Position numbers and translations under genes: made by a program
IMG/VR virus record: IMGVR_UViG_3300006750_000074
Location: 1 to 24,965 of that record
From: a virus
Strand: one strand, 5' to 3'
Length of the DNA: 24,965 nucleotides
Shown: positions 6,224 through 11,868 of the stretch, in pieces
Layout of the letters: every line of letters starts with the position of its first letter
Position numbering within the stretch: the stretch's first letter is position 1
The notes under the pieces: model-generated
Seen by the model: only the letters and a program-made list of their open reading frames with translations
Databases searched by the model: none
Told to the model about the DNA's origin: nothing

Positions 6224-7097
6224 CACTAGTTTCCATTTCGATTTTTCTTGGTTTTTGATTTTCTTCCATGAGATTGAGAGATGCAAGGTCAAGGTAAAGA
6301 TCAAACTCCTGCTCTGCCATGTCCCAGTGCCTAGCTTTTGAAATGTTCAGGTAGGCGTCCGGGTCATCTGGATCATGGGAATAATACCGGCCCAAAAGTA
6401 ATACGTTATCCACTCGATCTGAAAGTTCGCCTGCTCCTCTGATTGAAAAACGATCAAGGCGATCTCTAATACTCCCGGACTTACGTGCATGACATACGAG
6501 AATGCAGTGGATGTCTAGTTCCCTGCAGGCATCTGCTATGTTACAAACCACCTCTTTCTGCCCAGTGTAGTCATCGTTGGCAATACCTGAGATGGTCATT
6601 AAAGAGTCGATCAGCACAAACGTGGTGCCAAAATGGTCTAAAGAGTAACGAATAGACGCCATTAGCCTGATAAGATTTACGCTCCCCATCTTATCGAAGA
6701 AGTAGAGTTTATCTTTACTCCAAAACCCAAACTCTAGTGCGAAGTCCAGGGTTGGGTGGTGTAACAAGGAGGTTTGCCGGTACATCCTACTGAGTTGAGA
6801 CACCGGGTCCATCTCCAGGGAAACCGAGAGGCACTTCTCCCCCTGCTCCATGGCATTCAAAAGAATCTGTCCAGCGACCAGTGATTTCCCCGAGGAGTTG
6901 ATCCCGGCTAGGATCGTACACTCCCCTTTCCGTAAACGGAACTTGTCGGGAGAGCCCCAAGGTAGCTTTACTCCCTGTGCTTCCTCAGCGTAGACACACT
7001 TGTCTATTACTGCTTTTGTGTACTCATTGGCTCCTTTGATGGACTGTTCATTTTCAATTTCAATATACGGTTGGAGCAGCTCAGGGGTCAGTTCCAT
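6216..7097 (-). CDS. DnaB/RecA-like replicative helicase ATPase, 293 aa
   Basis: The Walker A motif AGINSSGKS is at residues 64-72 and Walker B VLIDS ends near residue 165. A later HARKSGS segment and GAGELSDRVDNVLLLGR fit the sensor and arginine-finger region of the DnaB/gp4-type RecA fold. At 293 residues it has only the motor domain plus a short N-terminal segment; no primase or zinc domain is present. It would unwind the replication fork as a ring, or act as a Sak4-like recombination ATPase. It sits directly after an unknown basic gene, with AAGGAG before its ATG and a TAATG junction. The ATPase fold is certain; helicase versus recombinase is less so. Confidence 0.82.
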   Translation of the reverse strand: MELTPELLQPYIEIENEQSIKGANEYTKAVIDKCVYAEEAQGVKLPWGSPDKFRLRKGECTILAGINSSGKSLVAGQILLNAMEQGEKCLSVSLEMDPVSQLSRMYRQTSLLHHPTLDFALEFGFWSKDKLYFFDKMGSVNLIRLMASIRYSLDHFGTTFVLIDSLMTISGIANDDYTGQKEVVCNIADACRELDIHCILVCHARKSGSIRDRLDRFSIRGAGELSDRVDNVLLLGRYYSHDPDDPDAYLNISKARHWDMAEQEFDLYLDLASLNLMEENQKPRKIEMETSDE

Positions 7098-7555
7098 TAT
7101 TTCTCCTTATAAACCCAATATCCAGAGTCTTCCAAAGTTCCTGGTTTCCCCCACTTCTTTCTCCAGGCCGGGGACCTAAACCACTGGTCATAGTATGGTT
7201 TTTTATTAGGATCTGCAGATGCTCCCATATACTTCCAGGATACTGTCTGATAACCCATCCCACCTGAATGCAGGTACGGTGCTGGCCCAGCCAGGGAAAC
7301 CTCCCTGTGTGAATTATAGTCTTGTCGCTCGGGAACCTCAACCCTTTGGAGGCTCTGATAGATAGAAAGAGCCTCTTCGAGAACTCTTTGTTTTTGTCGA
7401 GGGGGGGCTTTGGCCTTCTGTATCTGCTCTATCTTGCGTAGCGCCCTGTTCCTGATGTTGTCGATAGGAACAGAGCCTTGTTTCTCTTGTCTTACGAAGA
7501 CCTCCTTTCGGAGGCTTCGCATTGATTTAATATGGCGGTGTAGTCTATAATGCAT
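7097..7555 (-). CDS. Basic protein of unknown function at the head of the leftward operon, 152 aa
   Basis: The first half is very basic and helical (MHYRLHRHIKSMRSLRKEVFVRQ, NRALRKIEQIQKAKAPPRQKQRVLEEAL). The second half is aromatic and Gly/Pro-rich, with segments such as SGGMGYQTVSWKYMGA and YDQWFRSPAWRKKWGKPG. I recognise no family. The start is uncertain: no Shine-Dalgarno precedes the ATG at 7555 and a later ATG (MRSLRKEVF) is possible. It is the first gene downstream of a strong promoter-like sequence and is directly coupled to the helicase, so a helicase loader, primase-like or DNA-binding role would suit the position, but this is inference. Confidence 0.65.
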   Translation of the reverse strand: MHYRLHRHIKSMRSLRKEVFVRQEKQGSVPIDNIRNRALRKIEQIQKAKAPPRQKQRVLEEALSIYQSLQRVEVPERQDYNSHREVSLAGPAPYLHSGGMGYQTVSWKYMGASADPNKKPYYDQWFRSPAWRKKWGKPGTLEDSGYWVYKEK

Positions 7556-7658
7556 GGTAAGCAGTTCAGTGGTTAAAAAAAGAACCCTAGTCTCAAAAAA
7601 AAAAGACTCCAGTCGGCCTACCGTTAGTAAAATAACCTAGTGCTTTGATAAGACAATT

Positions 7659-7675
7659 ATATATTAAGTATATAT
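7659..7675. repeat. 17-bp inverted repeat, left arm
   Basis: ATATATTAAGTATATAT here is the exact reverse complement of 8302-8318, with the two arms enclosing about 626 bp. The arm contains the -10 box of the leftward promoter. It is A+T-rich, so chance similarity is not excluded. Confidence 0.55.
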
Positions 7676-7695
7676 TCTATGTGGAATTATTTCAA
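7667..7695 (-). promoter_or_regulatory. Sigma70-like promoter for the leftward replication operon
   Basis: On the minus strand TTGAAA (7695-7690) is followed by exactly 17 bases and TATACT (7672-7667), a five-of-six match in both boxes. It points at the gene starting at 7555, about 110 bases downstream. Host-polymerase transcription of the early operon is the natural reading. On the opposite strand TTGATA (7645-7650) and TATATA (7669-7674) form a weaker, overlapping rightward promoter candidate. Confidence 0.62.
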
Positions 7696-7770
7696 TAAAA
7701 AAAAATTACCAATTTACCTTTTACTTTCAAGTAGATAGGAGTTATTACTTAACTATATAGAAGAAATGGT

Positions 7771-8093
7771 TACTCGACCATCTAATTATGCAGGGTGAAG
7801 GTCCTGCCATCGAGTAGAAAGCTGAAGTGTACAATCGGGGACTTCAAGACGGTCCCTTTGAAACGCCGTTAGAGTGCCATGTAAAGGGCAGGCCTGGGCG
7901 GAGCCTCCATATACCGGGAATCCGTGGGTGATAATACGATTGGACACTACCAAGTTGGAAGCTACGACGTAGGGCACCTACGTCTTATTGATAGCTATGC
8001 TTATTCTCCATTACTAGGATCACCTTTTCCAGTACAGTGCACAAAGAAACAACAAAACAGAATAGAGCTGTCACTCGACACAGAAACCTAGTA
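7771..8093 (+). ncRNA. Candidate structured non-coding RNA element
   Basis: The stretch has no convincing gene but many nested complementary segments. TACTCGA/TCGAGTA (7771-7777 with 7810-7816) encloses GCAGG/CCTGC (7790-7794 with 7803-7807). CAATCG (7832-7837) can pair with CGATTG (7938-7943). GGGAC/GTCCC and ACGG/CCGT alternatives overlap and suggest a pseudoknot. TTGG/CCAA flanks ACACTA near 7940-7953. An 8-bp stem GACGTAGG/CCTACGTC with a GCA loop lies at 7966-7984, and TACTAGG/CCTAGTA (8012-8018 with 8087-8093) closes a further domain. Unpaired parts on the plus strand are purine-rich (GAAAGC, TTTGAAACG, GGGTGATAATACG), which favours that strand. I cannot match it to a known RNA class. 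Boundaries and strand are tentative. Confidence 0.35.
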
Positions 8094-8170
8094 GCCAAGA
8101 ATTCTATTTATAAACCGAAGAGGTTGAAGTTGAAGACGGCTTACAAGCGAAAAAAATACAATTTTTCTGA

Positions 8171-8240
8171 GGACTTTCCATCGTGACAGAGCATTTATGG
8201 GATTTTTCCATCGTGACGGTGGCTTTCCGGGATTTTTGAT
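8171..8240. repeat. 30-bp-period direct repeats (iteron-like)
   Basis: TTTCCATCGTGAC occurs at 8175-8187 and again at 8205-8217, exactly 30 bp apart. A third, partial unit begins at 8231 (GATTTTTGATGG, compared with GATTTTTCCATCG in unit two). Thirty bp is close to three helical turns, so a protein could contact all copies on one face. An A/T tract follows to the right. Confidence 0.55.
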
Positions 8241-8272
8241 GGCAGGCAGCCCAGAGGCGTCGATCCAGGGGT

Positions 8273-8335
8273 ACAAAAAAAAATCAAATTAACCTCTCGA
8301 GATATATACTTAATATATTATTAATATATAGTTAG
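8273..8335. other. A+T-rich tract, possible DNA-unwinding element
   Basis: A run of nine to ten A is followed by CAAATTAACC and then an almost pure A/T segment with repeated ATATAT and TTAATA. Next to the 30-bp repeats it has the layout of a replication origin (iterons plus unwinding element). This is inference from arrangement only. Confidence 0.35.
8302..8318. repeat. 17-bp inverted repeat, right arm
   Basis: ATATATACTTAATATAT is the exact reverse complement of 7659-7675. It carries TATACT in rightward orientation (8305-8310), but no good -35 box sits 17 bases upstream. Confidence 0.55.
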
Positions 8336-8374
8336 ATACCGGTCATAATCTAAGCTCAGATTGGCCCGGACCCC

Positions 8375-8396
8375 AGTGGTTACCAGGATAACCACT
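8375..8396. promoter_or_regulatory. Perfect 8-bp palindrome / hairpin
   Basis: AGTGGTTA and TAACCACT are separated by CCAGGA. No T-run follows on either strand, so it is unlikely to be a terminator. It could be an operator for a dimeric regulator or an RNA hairpin. It marks the point where the base usage changes to the CCWGG-rich style of the next region. Confidence 0.45.
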
Positions 8397-8503
8397 TCAG
8401 ATACTCCAGGTTAGCCGTTTCGGGGTATGGTAGGGGTTACTGTATGGGTTCAGATATCGGCCCGTCAATGGCCTTAGAATCGCCCGACCCCAGGACCAAA
8501 GAT

Positions 8504-8532
8504 AAAAAAATGGCCCCCGGTGAAGAGGGCCA
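8504..8532 (-). terminator. Rho-independent terminator of the DUF932 cluster
   Basis: On the minus strand TGGCCC and GGGCCA form a 6-bp GC-rich stem around a 10-base loop and are followed by seven T. It lies 43 bases past the last gene of the leftward accessory cluster, where transcription would be expected to stop. Confidence 0.85.
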
Positions 8533-8574
8533 AAAGGGAGGAAAGGCCAGGTATTTGCGCCCCCGGCTACGGCG

Positions 8575-8694
8575 CTAATCATTATTGCCGGTGATCCACT
8601 CCAGGATCTCGACCAGGACCCATATTACTCCGAGTACCAGTCCAGATGCAATGATTAAAGTCCAGAGTAGCCACCCTATGATACTAAGCCGCAA
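8575..8694 (-). CDS. 39-aa single-span membrane peptide (TTG start)
   Basis: Between the DUF932 gene and its terminator there is an open frame with a strong membrane helix: IIGWLLWTLIIASGLVLG continuing into VIWVLVEILEWI, ending in a short polar tail (TGNND). The only plausible start in frame is TTG 8694, which overlaps the last 11 bases of the DUF932 gene; an AGG lies nine bases upstream, so initiation would be weak or coupled. Topology suggests a small inner-membrane peptide. A second membrane peptide of similar size occurs upstream in the same cluster. The call depends on the hydrophobic pattern and the spacing between gene and terminator. Confidence 0.5.
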   Translation of the reverse strand: MRLSIIGWLLWTLIIASGLVLGVIWVLVEILEWITGNND

Positions 8695-9733
8695 GGCTCA
8701 TGGCCTGGTCCCAGGCACGAGCTTTAATGCTGCGCCCAGAATCGAAAGAACCCCCGTACAGAATTGAAGACCATTTACCCTCAACGGTAGTACGACGCCC
8801 AACCGCTTGCTTAGGGTCCGGTGAGTCAACCCAGTTACAGACCGCTGAAAATGCCCCGTATGCGTTCTTACGTCGAACATCCAGGTCCTGGCCCGGTGAA
8901 TCCAAATAGCATTGTTCGAGCTCGGATAGTTCGCGTTCCAGTTTTTTCTGGCGCTTCTCATCAAGCGAAACAACACCAGGACCCACTAGCGCAACCTGGA
9001 AAAAGTTTTCCCGGTCACCTCGTGAGCGTAACGGAGTCCGCGACATTCGCTCCAGGTCAGCTTGTACAGAATCAAGATCAACCAGGCCGATCTGATCGAC
9101 TAGCCTGGATACCGCTTCACTGTCGAGCGCCTTATAGTGCGGCAGGCTGATCGAACTACCACTATCGCGGTTAAAGTCGGCCTCGAAAGTATTATTACAG
9201 ACCACTTGAACCCCGGATAGCTTCACCTTGTCGGAGGCCTTATAGACCGACATGAGATAATTTAAATAAAAGTTAGTCGGGTCTTGGCCGAACACTTCGA
9301 CTTGCTTGTCGAACTTAGCAGCTCCGAATACACAACCTCCCCGGCGCAAAGATCCGGCAGTGGTAATGTGAGCATGGCCATGGACCTGCTTAGAGACTTC
9401 TTGAAAGAATTGAATGAGGTCTGACGGTTGATGACCCTGGGCGGTCCAGTGAGACCCAACACCAGTTAACTGTATATCGTCCTGGTTTGTCTCCCGTTTG
9501 ACTACAGTGCGGTTGTAGTCGGCCTCTACGGTCAATGTGTGGCCTAGCTTATTACGAACCCGGACAGTGTCCTCCAGGACCACATATTTAAAATTAAGAC
9601 CGGCCTCTTCCAGGGTTAACGGAATATTATATGGGTCCGTTATAACCTGGCCGAGACCATGCCAGGGATTGACGCCTTCTTGGTAGACCATCCTAGCTCT
9701 ACCGTCGGCAAAAGTATCTAATTCGTGCGACAT
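8684..9733 (-). CDS. DUF932 / TIGR03299-type phage-plasmid protein, 349 aa
   Basis: The N-terminus (MSHELDTF followed by NPWHGLGQVI) with the W-H-G-L-G motif, a central FGAAKFD / DPTNFYLNYL segment, SGVQVVCNNT (Cys-Asn-Asn-Thr) and a C-terminal AYGAFSAVCNWVDS with W-x-S-x-L-Y-G-G are features of the DUF932 family. The family is common on phages, plasmids and mobile elements. Its biochemical role is not settled as far as I know; a DNA-related or anti-host function has been suspected from context. The length is normal for the family, and the gene looks intact. It is the largest gene of a leftward cluster with unusual base composition and is followed by a membrane peptide and a clear terminator. 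Confidence 0.85.
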   Translation of the reverse strand: MSHELDTFADGRARMVYQEGVNPWHGLGQVITDPYNIPLTLEEAGLNFKYVVLEDTVRVRNKLGHTLTVEADYNRTVVKRETNQDDIQLTGVGSHWTAQGHQPSDLIQFFQEVSKQVHGHAHITTAGSLRRGGCVFGAAKFDKQVEVFGQDPTNFYLNYLMSVYKASDKVKLSGVQVVCNNTFEADFNRDSGSSISLPHYKALDSEAVSRLVDQIGLVDLDSVQADLERMSRTPLRSRGDRENFFQVALVGPGVVSLDEKRQKKLERELSELEQCYLDSPGQDLDVRRKNAYGAFSAVCNWVDSPDPKQAVGRRTTVEGKWSSILYGGSFDSGRSIKARAWDQAMSLAA

Positions 9734-9792
9734 AATATAGCCCTCAATTTTCCCTGGTGCGTCCAGGTCCGAATGCTAAAAGTAACATTATT

Positions 9793-9812
9793 GAGCGCCC
9801 TCCAGGACGCTC
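9793..9812 (-). terminator. GC-rich hairpin between leftward genes, weak terminator-like
   Basis: GAGCGCCC and GGACGCTC pair over eight positions (one G-T) around a four-base loop. On the minus strand it follows the stop at 9819 and is trailed by AATAATGTTACTTTT, a poor U-tract. It may attenuate transcription into the DUF932 gene or protect an mRNA end. Confidence 0.4.
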
Positions 9813-9818
9813 TAAATG

Positions 9819-10244
9819 TCACCTTACAATGGTGCCGGTATTGATCCGCACTGCAGGCCTGGTATCCCTATGGTGTTCGACTATGGCCTCGTAGATAGGT
9901 TCGTCGGACCAGTTGCCAGCTACGGCTTTCCAATTGACGCGGTTAGGTACATATACATCGAGGTCCACAACATAATTCTGGCCCTTGAATCGAAAAGTTA
10001 CCTCGGCTCCAGGCTCGGCTTGGGAGTGGTGTTCGAGAGCATCGTCGCGGTGTTCTGATAGTATAGATTTACGCAGCTCATCCAGGACACCATTAATTAA
10101 TCCCCGGACCTCAACTAAACCGGCGTATCTGTCAGCTACCTGAGTCCCAGTTGAGGCCCTCATTATTGAATCGCCTATACGTTTCCATAGATGACTAATC
10201 GAGACCCGGTCAGCATAGGCTAGGTCCTTATCTTTTATAATCAT
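9819..10244 (-). CDS. Protein of unknown function in the DUF932 cluster, 141 aa
   Basis: The first 70 residues look helical (RVSISHLWKRIGDSIMRAS, LINGVLDELRKSILSEHRDDALEHH). The second part contains strand-like pieces with a probable small beta domain (AEVTFRFKGQNYVVDLDVYVP, EPIYEAIVEHH). No catalytic motif or membrane segment is visible. Its ATG overlaps the upstream stop (TGATG), so it forms a coupled pair with the coiled-coil gene. Codons show the same CCAGG-rich style as the DUF932 gene, so the group probably has one origin. I do not recognise the family. Confidence 0.7.
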   Translation of the reverse strand: MIIKDKDLAYADRVSISHLWKRIGDSIMRASTGTQVADRYAGLVEVRGLINGVLDELRKSILSEHRDDALEHHSQAEPGAEVTFRFKGQNYVVDLDVYVPNRVNWKAVAGNWSDEPIYEAIVEHHRDTRPAVRINTGTIVR

Positions 10245-10570
10245 CAGCTGGTCCCCCCAGGGTTAAAGCTATCATTAGCTTTAGTACCTACAATGTTAGA
10301 TTCAGTTATATCGGTGCAATGGTTGTCATGGTGCACCTTCATTATGAATTCATGGATATGATCTAATTGTTGCAGGCCCCCGATTAGCCGGTCTCGTTCA
10401 TTCCGGTATTTTTCGCGTCGCTTCCAGGATTCAGTCTGTTCAATTAGTCGCTTGAGGTCCTTCTGTCTCCAGTGGATATTGTCTTTTAGCTCTAGGATGT
10501 AGGTAGATAGGCATGAGGCCGATTGATTATCAAGCCAACGCCAGTCAAGTGTACTGTTAGTAATATACAT
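10244..10570 (-). CDS. Coiled-coil-like protein of unknown function, 108 aa
   Basis: The middle is strongly helical and charged (LSTYILELKDNIHWRQKDLKRLIEQ, KRREKYRNERDRLIGGLQQLDHIHEF) and should form a coiled coil or helical hairpin. A GGGGG-type ribosome site lies about nine bases before the ATG. The stop overlaps the start of the next gene. The last 35 residues are polar, with HHDNHCTD, and look flexible. Function is unknown; the helical hairpin would suit a dimeric adaptor or regulator. Confidence 0.7.
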   Translation of the reverse strand: MYITNSTLDWRWLDNQSASCLSTYILELKDNIHWRQKDLKRLIEQTESWKRREKYRNERDRLIGGLQQLDHIHEFIMKVHHDNHCTDITESNIVGTKANDSFNPGGTS

Positions 10571-10583
10571 AATATGCCCCCTA

Positions 10584-10599
10584 TGGTCCTACCGGACCA
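10584..10599. promoter_or_regulatory. Perfect 6-bp hairpin between leftward genes
   Basis: TGGTCC and GGACCA flank TACC. It overlaps the 3' end of the small membrane-peptide gene and precedes the GGGGG ribosome site of the gene starting at 10570 on the minus strand. It could regulate that start or be an operator. Confidence 0.35.
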
Positions 10600-10684
10600 A
10601 AGTTAAAATAAAGTAATTGTAGACGATGAATTGAACAATGTTTAATCCAACTAACCCATATATAAACGCTTCGGTGTATTTCAT
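10589..10684 (-). CDS. 31-aa single-span membrane peptide
   Basis: The ATG overlaps the stop of the upstream gene (ATGA). The product begins MKYTEAF and then carries a hydrophobic run (IYGLVGLNIVQFIVYNYFILTLV) ending in Arg, long enough for one membrane pass. It occupies an otherwise empty gap of 110 bases in the cluster, which supports it as a real gene. It is rich in Tyr, Phe, Ile and Val and has no Cys. Membrane insertion is a confident prediction; function is not known. Confidence 0.6.
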   Translation of the reverse strand: MKYTEAFIYGLVGLNIVQFIVYNYFILTLVR

Positions 10685-11007
10685 ATTAGCTCACCTATAG
10701 GGTTACGTAGCTCTGGTTCTGTTCTCACCTCGTCCTGGGGTACGACGGCTCTCAGTTCTGTGCAATCGTCACAGTCGCACGGCTTAATCATAGTGGCATG
10801 TTCCAGGACACACTTTGCAGTCGGCTCATGGATCATGTGGCACTCAGTAGCTGTATTGATCCAGCCAGGTTGAAAGTAAATCCACATGGACCACGGTCCT
10901 TCGTGGGCTTCGCCCCATTCGTCTTCTTCAATTTCAACCGACTCAACAATATGTGGGTTAGCGTCAACCCAACGTTTCACTGTTACAGGTAGCTTACTGT
11001 TTCTCAT
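10681..11007 (-). CDS. Small Cys-rich-ended protein of unknown function, 108 aa
   Basis: The centre is aromatic (EGPWSMWIYFQPGWINTATECHMIHEPTAKC) and is followed by a knuckle-like PCDCDDC at about residues 76-82. Together with Cys56, His57, His60 and Cys66 this could bind a metal, although the order is unlike common zinc fingers. The N-terminus VKRWVDANPHIVESVEIEEDEW is partly acidic. A GGAGGGCC segment precedes the ATG. Short phage proteins with a W-x-YF core and a CxCxxC tail exist, but I cannot assign this one. It is coupled to the following membrane-peptide gene. Confidence 0.7.
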   Translation of the reverse strand: MRNSKLPVTVKRWVDANPHIVESVEIEEDEWGEAHEGPWSMWIYFQPGWINTATECHMIHEPTAKCVLEHATMIKPCDCDDCTELRAVVPQDEVRTEPELRNPIGELI

Positions 11008-11032
11008 AAGGCCCTCCAGGTCTAATAAGTAG

Positions 11033-11085
11033 GTCGCTATTTAATGCGACTCATCTATTCTGAGGCCTTGCAAAAGAAAATGCAA
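11033..11085. promoter_or_regulatory. Two short hairpins upstream of the leftward gene at 11007
   Basis: GTCGC/GCGAC around eight A/T-rich bases (11033-11050) and TTGCA/TGCAA around AAAGAAAA (11068-11085) follow each other in the leader. Equal stem and loop lengths (5 and 8) suggest a designed pair, perhaps operators or leader structures. No clear promoter is seen. Confidence 0.35.
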
Positions 11086-11098
11086 TAACTATAGGCGT

Positions 11099-11260
11099 CT
11101 ATTTGATAACCTCCAGGGTCCGAGAATTAGCGCTATAGATGGGGATCAGCCCCACCCACACAAGCTTGTCCAGGGTCTCAGTCGAGGGTCTACTGGTTCT
11201 GAACCTGGCCCAGAGTGCGTATTCTGAGCGCTTCAGCGGCCCACCAGGCGCCTCTAGCAC
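11099..11260 (-). CDS. Possible 53-aa helix-turn-helix-like protein (GTG start)
   Basis: A minus-strand frame opens at GTG 11260, directly after an in-frame TAG, and encodes 53 residues with a protein-like mixture: GGPLKRSEYALWARFRTSRP, then TLDKLVWVGLIP and NSRTLEVIK. The pattern of a helix, a second helix and a G-L-I-P turn with a final strand resembles a small winged-helix or HTH unit, which would suit a regulator at the head of the leftward cluster. No good Shine-Dalgarno is visible and the region is GC-rich with hairpins, so a non-coding role is a real alternative. Confidence 0.35.
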   Translation of the reverse strand: MLEAPGGPLKRSEYALWARFRTSRPSTETLDKLVWVGLIPIYSANSRTLEVIK

Positions 11261-11450
11261 CTATCCGGTGCAAGTAGGCCTGTCCTGGTCCCCCGGCCCG
11301 TCCTGAGGCTTACAGCCGCCCTCATGGCGGCACCCGTGCCCGGCCCCCCCATGACCCCCCCGAGCCGAGAGGCCTGGGCTAGAGGTTCATCCCACACAGT
11401 GAAGGGTTATTTTTTCAACCATAAGGTGTCACTTATATAGGAGGTGTAAA
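11261..11450. promoter_or_regulatory. GC-rich divergent intergenic region with hairpins
   Basis: This stretch separates the leftward accessory cluster from the rightward packaging operon. It contains GCCGCC/GGCGGC around CTCAT (11315-11331), runs of C (GGCCCCCCC, GACCCCCCC), and at its right end GGGTT/AACC around a T-rich loop (11404-11420). GCACC/GGTGC (11258-11272) overlaps its left edge. AGGAGG (11439-11444) sits six bases before ATG 11451. I see no convincing sigma70 promoter on either strand, so late transcription may use a phage-modified or unknown promoter. Confidence 0.4.
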
Positions 11451-11711
11451 ATGAAGAGTATGTTACTGGCGAACAGCCACATCAGAGCAATGGACCGTTT
11501 CTTCGAGAGCGCTGTAGATAGAAACCTTAGTCCTTTTGCGGTAATGGATAAAGTATTGGACAGTATTACGACCCCAATCCCCCCAGAGGATGGGGCAGAA
11601 TTCACCGTCTATAAGATGGTCCCCCATAGATACAAGGTGGTTTATCAGAAGGATGGATCGGTTCACTACAACGTAATAGAGGAGAAAGATGAAGAACTTC
11701 AAAAAGAATAA
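11451..11711 (+). CDS. Small protein of unknown function at the head of the packaging operon, 86 aa
   Basis: AGGAGG six bases upstream makes this a strongly translated start. The N-terminal half is helical (MLLANSHIRAMDRFFESAVDR, FAVMDKVLDSI) and is followed by a Pro-rich turn (TTPIPPEDG) and a beta-like segment FTVYKMVPHRYKVVYQKDGSVHYNVIEE with an acidic tail. No known motif is seen. It overlaps the next gene by 23 bases. The position before the terminase genes suggests a packaging or early-late switch role, but no more can be said. Confidence 0.72.
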   Translation: MKSMLLANSHIRAMDRFFESAVDRNLSPFAVMDKVLDSITTPIPPEDGAEFTVYKMVPHRYKVVYQKDGSVHYNVIEEKDEELQKE

Positions 11712-11868
11712 GGACCCCAACACGGTCAAGAAAGATGCCATGCTCGGTAAGAAACTACCGGACGACTTCAACCTGAACGTAGGCTCACCAATGGTCGGTG
11801 CTATCGGTAAAGGTGAAGCGGCGATAAGAAAGGCTTCTGCTGCGGCTGCTGCCAAGGCCTTTGGATGA
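11689..11868 (+). CDS. Small basic protein, paralogue A of a tandem pair, 59 aa
   Basis: GAGGAG lies four bases before the ATG, inside the end of the previous gene. The product begins MKNFKKNKDPNTVKKDAMLG, has a central DDFNLNVGSPMVGAIGKGE segment and ends AAAAAKAFG. The DP-x-T-x-KKDAMLG block and the terminal KAF are shared with the next gene product, so the two look like diverged duplicates. The high Lys and Ala content resembles small nucleic-acid-binding or virion-internal proteins. Its stop overlaps the next ATG (ATGA). No family is recognised. Confidence 0.68.
   Translation: MKNFKKNKDPNTVKKDAMLGKKLPDDFNLNVGSPMVGAIGKGEAAIRKASAAAAAKAFG

Noticed and set aside
7786-7977. 63-codon minus-strand frame in the non-coding locus
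   Set aside because: No ribosome site, no recognisable protein pattern, and the same bases form several stems; treated as a by-product of the structured region.
8171-8245. Possible CRISPR array from the 13-bp repeats
   Set aside because: Only two full copies, repeats too short and no spacer-length regularity beyond one interval; iteron-like repeats explain it better.
8088-8276. 62-codon minus-strand frame covering the 30-bp repeats
   Set aside because: Starts at TTG without Shine-Dalgarno and its peptide repeat merely reflects the DNA repeats, which are a multiple of three long.
8397-8582. 61-codon minus-strand frame
   Set aside because: It runs through the terminator hairpin and T-run and has a composition unlike its neighbours.
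11380-11400. T-arm-like GGTTCATCCC suggesting a tRNA
   Set aside because: No acceptor, D-arm or anticodon stem can be built around it on either strand.
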